DNA from: Phymatolithon calcareum | Lineage: Eukaryota > Rhodophyta > Florideophyceae > Hapalidiales | Length of the DNA: 64,000 nt | Assembly: GCA_977006965.1 (NCBI GenBank) | Contig: OZ345376.1 | Location: 1,178,001-1,242,000 of the forward strand | Direction of reading: 5' to 3' | Shown: positions 11,701 through 22,488 of the stretch, in pieces | Position numbering within the stretch: the first letter of the stretch is position 1 | Layout of the letters: every line of letters begins with the position of its first letter | Notes under the pieces: model-generated | What the model saw: the letters and a program-made list of their open reading frames with translations, nothing else | The model's database searches: none | What the model was told of the DNA's origin: nothing | Position numbers and translations under genes: made by a program

Positions 11701-12551
11701 CCAAGGCACTTCTATTGGAGAGGGCAGCGTCAGAGACTTCGTCTTCACAAATATCGTTTCGGGTGTCTTGGAATAGAGCTCGGCGAGTCACGCGTCCATC
11801 GATTGGACTCCGAGAGGATCTAGCACGTCGAAAGCGTGGAAGAGCATCGGGAATCTCCTGAAGACGGTAGCGACTTCGTTGCTTGCGCTTCGGAGTACTA
11901 CTATCCATATGTTCTACAAGATGCGCGAAACGGTCAGACATGATAGAAGATATGTACAACGAAGCAAGAGCGTGAGAGGAAACCTTCTTGATGCCATATA
12001 CTCGTCATACTTGACAAAATCAGCTGAACAAGTAATCAAGTTTGTGAGTACATGTATGCGAAGTGTACGTATAGAGAGGACAATGTCATTAGAATGTAAA
12101 GGCATGTCGTCGCCAACGATGTTTCGCTCAATTTTCGCTTTGATATTCAGACGAGTAGTCCTGACATTACACATATTGAGGAAAACATGTAAAAGGCACG
12201 GTGCCAATTGACCGTTTTTTGATCAATATCGAGAACGCCGTGAAAAAGAAAGCACATTTTAGTTGTTGTACAGTGAAAAAGAACAGTATTTGATATACAT
12301 TTAAAGTATATCCACTGATGTCTTTGTTCTATGTCAATCGGACGTGCAAAAGGTAGTCTGTGTGTAGATCCCTCCTGATGTCCTAGAATTGTGTTTGCAC
12401 TCTTGCTCAAGAAGAGACGAAACATGTACCGTCCTCCGGATGCCTCTTCTATTCCTCGGTTGTCGACCAACGCGAGGAATATTTTACGCCTCCCAACTCC
12501 CCCCCAGATGCTCCGCCAGTGTTTCGAACTGTCCAAGCATCGCAGTACCAC
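8798..12551 (-). pseudogene. DNA-transposon transposase relic, possibly EnSpm/Tnp2-like (copy A)
   Basis: A large decayed minus-strand gene. Read from high to low coordinates, the recognisable pieces are FLALVDNRG..E..GGRYMFRLFL (about 12400), SNSQTEQVSTYIDCVD (about 11080), DLVGVLGDTPAL followed by a CC-HFFRF cysteine pair (about 10250), LSAFRRGFYEHTAI (about 10170), and GHVARIDELLLEKTHQR followed by ASNDWKGRL (about 9180-9290). The GDxPAL..C..C and RIDELLxExxHQ blocks recall Tnp2-type transposases; that is from memory and not certain. There are many stops and frameshifts. A 1.19-kb block (about 11126-12305) splits it in A but not in B. B keeps about 0.5 kb near 55320-55790 that A has lost. 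Confidence 0.4.
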
Positions 12552-12706
12552 ACGTCACGCACAGCGATCCACTACCCATCTCGTCAAGATGCGCTGTGCC
12601 TATTGCTCCAGCTCCGGAACATTTTTATGCTCAGCCGTCTGGTTCATCGACAAACGCTTTAGTAACAGCGCGCGCTCCTGACGCTCTCGTTTCCCAAGCA
12701 TCTGAC

Positions 12707-13712
12707 ATGGACCAATTGCGGAAAGCTCACGAAGCACTGAGAAACCATGTGAATGCACTCATACAGGAGGTTTTCAGAACACAGGCAGACTTGTCAATGC
12801 ACATTTCATCACATCCCGAAAGCAAAGTGCGATTTGAGGTCCAAACATACGGCGAGTGCTACTGTTTGCTAAACTGAATTGCGTCAAGATGTTGAAGGGA
12901 GACAGCTCAGAGCTTGAGAAGCAACCAGACACTTTTTCCGAGTCAGAGTCCATACGGAAGCTGGTTCTAAACTCTCGCAAATCTGACTGCACTTTATTTG
13001 AGTTTCAGCTAATTGTGGCCCATTGCAAGGCAGATGCGACCATTCACAGCTCCGTACATCTATCCTAGTTGTTTGTTCAGCTCCCTGACATATTTGGAGT
13101 AACTAATTTATGTGTTTCCTTCCAGACGTAAGCCGACTTTTGTGAAGCTCTGCAGATTGACGTACACTGTCGTGAACAGGGATTTTACAAGGAAAAGAAA
13201 AATTTAGGGAGGAGACTGCGTGCCAATCAGGTACTTGTTGTTACCTTAGTCTCTGTAGTGAGCAGGTCTCCACCTGAAAGACGAATTTTGCGCGGATGCA
13301 GGTTGCCTGTTACTAATCTTGGCAAGCATGTTCATCTCCTACTTCAAAGCTTCGTGAGGTAGAGATAGAACTCATGGGATACCGTATTTTCATACGCCTC
13401 TAGTGCTCGAAACGAAATACATAGCCATATTTCTGCTTCAACACAGACTCATGGCCGTAGCACAAACGGTCGTCGCTCTTCGAGACTTAGTAAGGCCCCA
13501 AAAGAAACCAAACAGTTTGCCCTACACTTGATGAGAACAGATGAAAGACTGCAGCCATACCAACATGACCCTCGGTATGTAACGGGATGCTTGTACTCGT
13601 CGATTCCCGCCGTGGTCTTGCGAATTCGTTTGCTAATTTCAACTACTCAAGAGGTATTTAGAACGCCGATTGGGGAGGAAATCCTATGTGAGCTAGTTGT
13701 TTCCAAAAACTA
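12707..13712 (+). pseudogene. unknown coiled-coil protein relic (copy A)
   Basis: Starts at an ATG with MDQLRKAHEALRNHVNAL, a clear heptad-like coiled coil, then continues over frameshifts through LFEFQLIVAHCKAD, FCEALQIDV and YKEKKNLGRRLR to about 13712. In A a short insertion near 12860 ends the first frame early; B (56515-57488) has a longer frame there. It lies divergently from the minus-strand transposase relic, so both may have belonged to one large element. Function unknown. Confidence 0.4.
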
Positions 13713-13851
13713 AATGACGCCTTTATCAGCCAGACAAGGCTTCCCTGTCTCCCAGTCCTCCACCCCTTTGTAAAACATAACCAATTACACAGTAAAACAA
13801 AAAACACAAAATGGCACTACTGAGCGAGGCACAGGCTGCACACATACGATC

Positions 13852-14969
13852 CTAATCGCCTATCGTCGCCACATTTACGTAATTATGGAAAATGTCATCG
13901 TTCTCGTCATCATCTAGATCTCCGATACCGTCCATCTCGTCGACGGTTGATTTCGCCTCCGCTAGAGCTTCTCGCGCTGACTTAAATGCAGCATATGACA
14001 TTTCCAGCATTTCTTCCGGACGTCAGCAATCGCACTTGTCTTCTGCTCCTCTAATTCTTCTTTGGGACTGAGCATCGCTGTCACTCTATTCGTCGTCGTT
14101 TCTACGTACTTCTCCGTCACTTGACCAAGAGCTCCTGCTTCCATGGATATCAGAGATGTTCCCAAGCTTTGACAAATTAGTCCTCGAAGCGCAATAGCAA
14201 GCACATGAACTGCGCGAAGTGAGTTGTCGCACAACTCTAGCAAAACTCAGTACGTCTTCGCAGTGTACGTTTCAACAAGCATTTCGATGGCACATTTGTG
14301 CAGACTCCGTTCTTCTTCAACTTCTCAGTACAGAGGTGACTCTTCTACATCCGACCGTTCCTCTTTCACGGCAAAGATACAATCCTTCGCACTTTCCGCA
14401 CGTTGTGCACTGGGAGAGATGTCCGTGACCAATTTATTGTACTTTAGGGTAGCCCGAAGGCTTAGAAAGCGATTCTCCAGAATTCCGAGCTCGCTCAGAT
14501 TCGCTTCGAGATGATCCGCGGATTTCTCGGAGATCTCATCAACGTCCAGATCCTTCTCGTTCTCTGGTACAACCGGGAGTAGAATATTACATATCGATGA
14601 TTCGTCTTCGGCATTCCCGGGAGGTTCCTCGTCCCTGCTCTTTGAATCATGAAAGATGATCTCAAACCAGTCTCCCTTCGCGATTTCTACTGTCTCATAC
14701 GATTGAATCTTCTCCACGAAGAAAAGCATATATCTGAAAAGAAGCTTTCGAGTGCTCGTTTTTCCAGTGGTGAGTAGCTCGAGAATGCTCTTGCGGATTT
14801 CTTGGATAGCATGCTTCCTTTTAGGTCCAAAGTGCTCAGACAAAAGATCCGGACATTTCGCAGGAGATGGTTTCACACGATTTCTTGGCGGGTCTCCCAC
14901 GACGTCTACACTCACAGTTGACGTCGTAATCTTAGTTCGGGCTGTGCCAACGTTATCTCCGGCGTACAT
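13852..14969 (-). pseudogene. unknown acidic/coiled-coil protein relic (copy A)
   Basis: One minus-strand frame from MYAGDNVG (14969) through KRKHAIQEIRKSILELL, DWFEIIFHDSKS, ESPLY-stop, a helical middle (LAIALRGLICQSLG), and, after a frameshift near 14010, an acidic tail DEMDGIGDLDDDE. It ends at TAG 13852-13854. A TGA after SPLY is shared with copy B. A second TGA (KTY-stop-VLL) is TGG in B. So it was damaged before the duplication and has decayed since. No family recognised. Confidence 0.4.
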
Positions 14970-17237
14970 TACAGCTTGTGTCCGCTTCCCGCAGGATCGC
15001 AGCTATCCGGGGATTTTTTCAGCAGAGAAATCGTGGTTTTTCACATGTATCAAAATGCTCGCAATGCTGCTCCAGAGAGCGAATAGCCACACGTGTCCTG
15101 TTTTGCGTTCAAATGTGCTCTTCGTGTTACTACGTGTGGCAGAAAAGAGCATAGCACATAAACCAAATGTAACAGTGTGCCGACCAAGGCTTGAACTAAG
15201 TGACGCCATTACATCTTCCTGGACCCAGCTTGAAAACGTGGAATAACGTCGCGTAAAGGACATAACTGTGGTTAATATAGTCAAGAGCAACACGTAATCA
15301 ATGCATCGACGCTTCTCTATAACCTTCGTGAGGTTTTCTGCCTTCTTCGAAGGTAATAATCCCTTCTTCGCGCCAGGATCGAGGATCCGGCGGCTCCCGC
15401 TTCGCCAAGCTTTGAAACTTCATCTTTTGATGCCGCCATAATCTTCTTCCTCCACGTAGTCCAGTCTCTGGTTCAACGCGGTCAGCTTCTCACCGAACTC
15501 ACTCCTAATTTTTCCAAGGTCCTGGCTCAGGAGCTTGTTGATTTACTTCACGACCGCAGCTATGTGACCATTATTACGGTCATCTTCGCGTGTTCCATGA
15601 CTACGACTGTCCCCGATCGTGTTGTTCCCATCTCGGACTCGGGTCATGACTCGAAATGGGTGACGCAAACGTTGAAGTTGAAGACGGGGGAATGACTTTG
15701 GTCGTCTTAACACAGCTGTCTATGTGAACAATCCCCACCTTCTTCGACTCATTGCAACGGTTTTGTCCATTCCCATAAATGTAATTAAAAGTATATTACC
15801 GTGGCTCTTCGAATCAGCCAGAAAGGCCGTTTCAAAATGGGTACGCAGTATTGAAACTAAAACACCATAATTCTGTAGATACAGCACTGCACTTAGAAAC
15901 GATTCTAATTACATTCTCTCTTTTCTACTTCAATCTGGTTTTCATCAAAAGCTGGCTATCTATACAAGTTTTTTGCAGACGGTAGTGAATTAAACATACA
16001 ATTACATATCACGAAACGTATCCCCACTTGAACGTTCTATAGTACACTGTAAATTTGCCGTCTTCCTAAATTCCCAAAGACTTCGACGAAACTCTCGTGC
16101 ACACAGTTGTCCCCTTCAACTGTGAAGTTCGATCAGTCATGACCAGATAGAATCGGGAGCAGGTCACAGCTAACATGTGCACGACATCTGTAGACCATGT
16201 TTGGTTCTACGTCGGCGAGCGGGTAAGGTTCCACATTTTCATTATCGGTTCTCGATTGTGCCAGCGCACTTTTGACGAATCGCATATCATTCCTCTCTAC
16301 TCCAAAGGACAGCCACTACTACTATCTACATTCCTGCTTCATTCACATTCCCTATCCAGACTTCTCCTCTGCTCGTACCGGACATGAGCTACTTGTAACC
16401 CGCTTACAAAGCTTGTCATCGCGAACGTTCAAATCCTCGTTCGGTATGTACTTCCCCTATTTCCGCTCTGAACAATTTTCGGATATTCCCTTCTGACAAC
16501 ATCTATTTCGTATTCCCCCAAGTCTATGTCGGAAAGAACTCAGCGATGTACAACCTCTTCATACAACAGGTCGGCTGTGCGTGTATCGCAAGCTCCTCGT
16601 AACCATTCATACGCTACCAAGGTAGGACGTCGTCCGTGTCACTCTCAAGCAAACTGCAATTCGCATTCTTTCCGCTACTTCGCCCTTCAGCTATTTCCGA
16701 GTAATTTGTAAGTAAGCTCCAAGATCTATTGTTCATGTGCAATAAATCTGCACAAATTTCCTTCATCTGCATTGCGCCGCCTTTTCCCGCACATTTTTCC
16801 TCTGCACATTGTAATATTGTTCACGTACAGTAGGGAAAATATGTAACTCTCCATGTTGGAACGTTGCTCAGTACGAGATTCAAAATGCTGTTTGTTCGTC
16901 ATCCGTTCTCGATTATCCACAATACTAAATGTTCATACTGTTGCATTTCCCATATTCCATATTCCCAATACTCCATACTATCTGTTAACTTGCTCGCCGT
17001 CAATGTAGCCCCCAAGATGGCACACTGATCGCAATTCCCTCCGGCTTCCCATATCTTCAATAGTTCCGCCTTCATGAATTATTCATAGATTCGATGCTCC
17101 CCCACGGACACAATCAAAAGTTTGCATCTACTTCACCGCACTGCTCCCTGTGCAAAATTTAATGCGTCTCTTAACTCGTGACCGATCGATATTCAATTTT
17201 CGTTATTGCCATATTTCTTATGCCTTCATCAGGCATA
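14970..17237. other. no gene recognised (copy A)
   Basis: Collinear with 58755-60472 in copy B, which lacks about 0.5 kb corresponding to 15460-15990. The B junction has a shared AGT at the break, as in a deletion with microhomology. Short open frames are not conserved. Near the right end a hairpin TTATGCCT-TCATC-AGGCATAA (17217-17237) is kept in both copies, next to the pogo element. Confidence 0.4.
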
Positions 17238-19708
17238 AAGGGGGGACATAATGTTCGGACAGTTCTTACAAAAATTAATAACAAAATAACTTCTACCCAT
17301 CCGCTAGTAACGGGACTTAGATGCACTGAAAGCTCATTGGACCGTCTTTAAAGACGTTTAGTCGTACTATAAGTTGCTTTTCGCCCTTATCTTGAAGAAA
17401 TTTGAAAGCCTAGAGCACTCAGAGACCTCCACATTTCTCCTCAATGTCCAAATTCAGCGGACAGTAGTAATCAAAATTTTATCAGAAGAACGCGATGCCA
17501 GCGCTCAGCGCGGCTGCGCACGCGGCATGTACGCGAATCTCTGCGCTTCGTCCATGTCATCGAGATCCGAACGCACCCTGCTAGCAAGCTCGGCAAGGAG
17601 ATTCATGGCGGGGAGGGCGGGAGCCGCACCAGCATCCGCTCGAGGCACGGTGCTTCCTTCGTACTGTGGGGCAGCTCGGGGTGCATGCGGCGCGTGAGCT
17701 ACAGTTTGTGGTGCTGCCCGTGTCTGCGCCTCGCGTACACTTCGCCGCCGCACTGCAGTGCGGTACTTCGCTATCGCTCTACGTGTACTCAGGCTGCGAT
17801 ACGATGCTCGAAAGTCGGCAACACTCATGTTAGCGAGGCGTGCATGGCGCCTCATTTGCGATTCTTCCTGTGTTGTCAGCCTTGTGCGTCGTTCTTGCTC
17901 GCGCTATGCCTTGCTTAGCTGGCGCTGCATTGCCGCAATTTGCTCTTCCTGTCTCTTCAGTTCGTCTGCTGCTGCTTTCTGCTACGCGATGGCGACGTCG
18001 CTCTAGAGCACATCGCCACACTGTGTGTTGACGAACCCGCTGCACAGCAGCGTTACGTTCCTGCGGATAATCTTCGTCGCGCCTCCTCGCGCTTTCTCTC
18101 CATCAATTGCGAGAGTGCCTGGACATTTAGATTTGTTCCTGTGTCATTTGCATCACGCGGGCGCGAAGTGCCCAGTAACAGAGATGGGTTTAACGGCCAT
18201 AAGCCTGCACGTCTGAACGAGGCCGTAACGTTACTGCGCGTAAAGGATTTCTAGTACGCCTCACAGAGCACAGCACAGTAGTCGTACATGTCTAGCTTGC
18301 TAATCTCGTCCGTCTTGATCAACTTCGCGATTGCGTCGTTGAGTGCCGTCTTGAACGCCGCAAACAGAACAACATCGCATGGTTGCGTCTTGCCGGAGGT
18401 GTGCTCCGCCAATGCGTACACCTCGATGTTGTTCTGACGGAAGAGGTGCAGCACTCTTAGAGACATGTGCGCCACATACCCGTCGTAGGTAAGCAGCACT
18501 TTGCGGTTGTTGGCAGTAAGGTCGTGCACGCTGTTGACAAAGTTGACACCCCAATTGTAGAAGTTCTCCGTGTCAATTCCACCGCCCTCCTCGCCAAGCG
18601 CCACGCAGGTGCCGTGTGGAAGAAAGCTCGCGCACGTTTGCACCTCCACTCTCCTATTCACTAAAACTTGCCGATAAAAAACGCTTGCCTCTGAAGACGA
18701 ACAATGGCGGGCCGGTCTCTCCCGCCGCGCTTACTACTGGTAGCATCGACGCGCGCGTGGCCCGCATGAACTCAAGAAGCGAAAAATCTTGTTTGCTTCC
18801 GCGCCGCATGTAGCGCCGCTTTCGCGAATTGCCGCAGGCGTCGCGGCCAGCCGTTCCATCTGTCTCGTACAGGTTCCACATTCGAGTCGCGTCTATGTCG
18901 TGGGTCTTAATAAGCTTCTCGACAGTTGCAAAGTGCGTAGTGAGCTTTTCTGCATTCAAAGCCGCGAAGCGCTTGCCGTCCTGACGAAGAGGAACTGCGA
19001 ACGTGAGTTTGCTCTAATGCCGACGCTCGAACGCGCGCACAAACTTGATATCCGGTCTGTTGTTCTTAAATGAAAGAGCAGCACGGCGTGTAGCGGGAAG
19101 ATGTTCGACGAACAGAGTGCATGCTTCGTACCGGTGATGTCGCGTGAGCGGAACACTGTGGTCTGCAAACAATTGCAACATATTTACAACAACTGTCTCT
19201 TCGGTAGTAGTAAGATTTGTTGGCCGCCCCGCCTTGGCGCGCACAGATCGTTGACGATCTCTTCGCAAAGCGTCGTGCAGCGTAAACTTAGGGACGTGGA
19301 ATCGCTTCTGCGCCTCGCGAAAGCTCATGCTGTGCTTCTTTATTGCTTCACGCGATTCGCGAGCCGGCGCTGTGCTGTCTTCGGATTCATGATGCGCCAG
19401 TCCGGCGCGTGGGTAGCTGTACATGTTGGTCGCCGGCTTCTTAATATTCGCGTAGTTTCCCGCTTATTTTCCTCTCCTTCTAAAACGGCTTTATCGGAAC
19501 AGCTCAAACTTCGTCAAACATACAATCAAGAGGCGCAAAATCCATCGGGCTATTTTCAATTGAAAAATATGAGACATTTAGCCTGTATCTATTCCCGAAA
19601 AGACGCTAATGCGGCAGAAACTGACTAGATCCTAATTTACAGATAAATTTGCTTGCTTTCACTGTCCAGTGATTTGGACACTGCGTCCCAATATTTTGTC
19701 CCCCCCTT
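17238..19708 (-). mobile_element. pogo/jerky-type DNA transposon, complete ends (copy A)
   Basis: Terminal inverted repeats AAGGGGGGACATAATGTT (left) and, reading inwards from 19708, AAGGGGGGGACAAAATATT, with TA on both sides (17236-17237 and 19709-19710). A TA duplication and a DDE_1-type transposase fit the pogo superfamily. 2471 bp long. Copy B holds only the left 2.3 kb: the duplication breaks off about 180 bp before the right end. Confidence 0.78.
17505..19390 (-). pseudogene. DDE_1 (pogo/jerky) transposase, decayed (copy A)
   Basis: Transposase on the minus strand. N-terminus MNPKTAQRRLANR at 19390, then a helix-turn-helix-like SFREAQKRFHVPKFTLHDALRR. The first catalytic block reads MWNLYETDG where copy B has MWNLDETGG, so the first Asp is lost in A. 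The second block LLTYDGYVAH is intact. Then HTSGKTQPCDVVLF, SFRRAGLWPLNPSLL and a Gln/Lys/Glu-rich coiled coil with a basic tail. Lesions: an early frameshift; a TAG at codon RRH-stop-SKL where B has CAA; TAG 18251-18253 where B has TAC; a frameshift shared with B after KREEARRR; two TAGs in the coiled coil shared with B. Confidence 0.75.
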
Positions 19709-19982
19709 TATTTCAATTCCTACTTGGGCACCCGTTGGGCCTCTAGTGTGCTCGAAGATGGCGCAGATGTTGTACAGGCCGACTCGGTTCGTCATATGAT
19801 TGCAGATTGATGTAAACTGTAATTTATCCAACACTTTTTTATTGGCTACTCAGTTATGAGTTTCCGCTATTTATTTGAATTATTTTGTTTTCCCATGGCA
19901 AAACGCATGGCCATTTTGTGCAAGTATCCATGGATCCCTCAGGGCAATGTTTGTGCGCTTCGATACAGAACAACGCCCTCTC

Positions 19983-20552
19983 TTATGATAAATTTCCGAT
20001 GCTCATTTCTAGTACTCGAATCGCCACCTGCACCATCCGGTTGCCGCCATTGCACGGAGCCACCCTGTCCCACTCTAGAAACGGGTTCTCGCCTTCCAAT
20101 AAATTATCTTGGGCTTGCAAACTATCCATGCCATCACGGAAATCCACCAAACTTTGACTCACCGAGTAACCCGCCTCTCGTCTCACGGGTAGCTGTTTGT
20201 CAATGAAGAGGTCCCGCAACTCGCGAACACATCGTTTATCGGTAGTCTTAAAATGACGTTCCTCCAAGGCGTCAAAGTCTTCCCGAAAAGCGGTGGCTGT
20301 CGCGTCATTATCCATATTCGCGTACTTTTCAAGCGCACCCTTCAGCGCCACATTGAGCATTTTCTTCGTTCCCGATTCCGGGTCTTCCAATAGAATAAAA
20401 TGCGTGACCGTGCTAACGCTCGGACCTTCGTCACTGCGTTCTGCTCCACGTGCTTCCTCAAGAGCCGGGACTCTTGCGCCCATCGCCCCGGATGCTACGT
20501 CTTCCGTGCCACTACATCCTCTTCCATTGTCCTCTTGCTGCGAACGGAACAT
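19983..20552 (-). CDS. hypothetical protein, 189 aa
   Basis: Open minus-strand frame, ATG at 20552, stop TAA at 19983-19985. The N-terminus is low-complexity (Gly/Ala/Glu). The middle is helical and charged (KKMLNVALKGALEKYANMD, then ATAFREDFDALEERHF, VRELRDLFIDKQL). No motif or family recognised; no signal peptide or membrane segment. It lies between the pogo element and R1 and is not part of the duplication. Its GC-rich codons differ from the AT-rich repeats on either side. It may be the end of a host gene or a relic of another element. Confidence 0.35.
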   Translation of the reverse strand: MFRSQQEDNGRGCSGTEDVASGAMGARVPALEEARGAERSDEGPSVSTVTHFILLEDPESGTKKMLNVALKGALEKYANMDNDATATAFREDFDALEERHFKTTDKRCVRELRDLFIDKQLPVRREAGYSVSQSLVDFRDGMDSLQAQDNLLEGENPFLEWDRVAPCNGGNRMVQVAIRVLEMSIGNLS

Positions 20553-21042
20553 TTTCCGCTGAATCGTACTTTTCTGAAGAAGAAAGACATGCCAACTGCG
20601 CAGTATTGTGTGTACCGTTCAAAAAAATTAGAACAATTGACTGTGATGTCGGACGCGTTTCCACTGGAAACTCTTGCGGTACACTAAACGGCAGGTGCAG
20701 AAAAATAGGGCAATTCGTTAAAGAAGGGACCTACGGGCCACGACATATTCCTCGACTCACCAGGCGCAGTTCCGCATAAGCAGTTGCGTACTCCAGAAAA
20801 CGTGACGCTACGGCCCGCACTGAGAACAATCCGACTCGTACTCGGGCTTCTTTCAACAGAAAAAGAAAGGCGTAGGTTTACCTTTGCAATGCGGATGATG
20901 TTGAACGCTCCTCAACAACCCCGTCCGCACTGCTTGCGCTCCGAAATTTTCTGACATGCAGACGCCCGAAAAACAATTTTTATTCTCATTACTGCAGGCG
21001 ATTAAGAACTGTTCACGATCTCTAATCACAACTCATCACCTT
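20553..21042. other. no gene recognised
   Basis: Short frames only. At its right edge, on the minus strand, 21028-21045 carries the original last codons and TGA of the Sel1-GTPase gene, now separated from that gene by 7.5 kb of inserted elements (see R1). Confidence 0.35.
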
Positions 21043-21231
21043 CCGGGGGTTGCGGGAAAACTCGAAAAATCGAATAATTTGGTACCATTGATGAACCAAA
21101 ATTTTATGGCAAGTGTGCCAGTATTTGCGTTTGGAGCTCGCTCTTTTCAGAATGATAACACAAATTCTTAGTGATCATATGATATCATTGCTTTGCATAA
21201 TAAAGACATTTTTCAAGCAGCAGTTTAGTCA

Positions 21232-21439
21232 GGGCCGATGAACGAATGTTTCCCAACGAGGAAAATGAGAAATTGAGAAAAGGGGAAAGCCGCCGTGTCC
21301 AATAGAATGCGTGCACATGTGAAGCGATACTCATCATGTAGTAGAATTGAACAAGTGCAGGCATTCTATTGGACAAATTAGAGTTTCCATTTTCTCGATT
21401 TCTCATTTTCCCGGTTGGGAAACATTCGTTCATCGGCCC
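21232..21439. mobile_element. 208-bp MITE with TCA target duplication
   Basis: Near-perfect inverted ends about 45 bp long, starting GGGCCGATGAACGAATG and ending with its complement, flanked by TCA (21229-21231 and 21440-21442). R3 keeps the empty site, a single TCA at 31702-31704. A 3-bp duplication and G-rich ends suggest a Harbinger-like MITE. No coding. Confidence 0.85.
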
Positions 21440-22117
21440 TCAGCTGCTTCAATTCGGAGGCATTGAAATGCACGCAAGCTGTAATTTGACACTGTCTCAT
21501 TTTTGGACAGAGAAATGATACGTATTTCCAGTCAGATGCAGAGATGTTCCAACTTAGGCATGCTTCAGTGCATTCCGACATTCTATTGCACAATTGCTTG
21601 GTTCTTAACCCACTGAATAGATTTAATCGTTCAATAGAGCAAAAATTCGCAAAACGTTCGGCAGTTTTGTAGCTGAATTTCTAATTTGTCAATTTTTAAT
21701 GAGCTCCCACTCGTGAGTTCGCGAGACAACCTAACAATTTACTGCGCAACTTTGTCACGCATAGCTTGTAGAACATACTACGTCACAGCGATCTGGAAAA
21801 TGTTCATGCTTTCCATAAAAATTCGGTAGGTAAAATTTCGAAAAATCGCTGAATTGCCGAACGCTCGGCGACTTGGACCAGCTAAGTCTTGCCATTCGAT
21901 TTACCAAGCTTATTCATCGCACCGAATATTTGAATACCTTAGTCATTGCTACAATAAATCGTGTCCATTTGCGCATTAAGTTATAAAACTGGCGAGAATT
22001 CGGAAAGCGAAGTTTAAAGAAAGCGAACATTCGAACATTCGAGGCAACTAAGTTTGTTGAAGCTGCCTATGAAGACATTTCGAGAAACAAATAGAACTTA
22101 CACTAGTAGTGCAATAC

Positions 22118-22457
22118 TGTGATTTGCCAGCGCAGATAGCGAGTAGTTACGATTGGTACACAAATAGTGGAAATGAAATAAAATTTCGGGCCTACGTGCC
22201 GACCACGAAATTCTCAACTTCTCACCGACGACCGGTGAGGCTGGTTGATCCACCTTATTGATTGCGTACACAAGCGAGTTTACTTCTTCTTCGACTAAAA
22301 CTTCCCTCTCGAGCACCGAGGCAGGAGTATATATGCTACTTGAAACACACACTAATTAAGATAAACGCAAAGACAATTTGGACCTCACAATCGATCCGCC
22401 TCTACGCACCAGCGTAAAAGGTGGAAAACAACTGGTCCAATCTCCCGAAATTTCACA
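22118..22457 (-). repeat. copia 3' LTR (340 bp)
   Basis: TGTGATTTGCC ... AATTTCACA. I compared it base by base with the LTR at 27920-28259 and saw no difference. Flanked on the outside by AATAC (22113-22117). Directly inside (22458-22469) the minus strand reads AAAGAGTGGGAA, a plausible polypurine tract for plus-strand priming. Confidence 0.93.
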
Positions 22458-22488
22458 TTCCCACTCTTTAAAAAAACGAGAGTGAGGT

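Larger units (their letters stand above)
5268..19525 (+). repeat. large direct duplication, copy A
   Basis: This segment is collinear with 45531-62791 in the same orientation. Alignment by eye starts at TACGGTACACTTGA (5268 and 45531) and ends at CGTCAA(A/G)CATACAAT (about 19525 and 62791). Over the first 230 bases I count about 13 differences, near 6 percent. Copy A has a solo LTR (6481-6897), a 1.2-kb stretch (about 11126-12305) and about 0.5 kb (about 15460-15990) that B lacks. B has four transposon insertions A lacks. The left edge coincides with the right target duplication of the hAT element; the right edge falls inside a pogo-type transposon. Confidence 0.9.
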
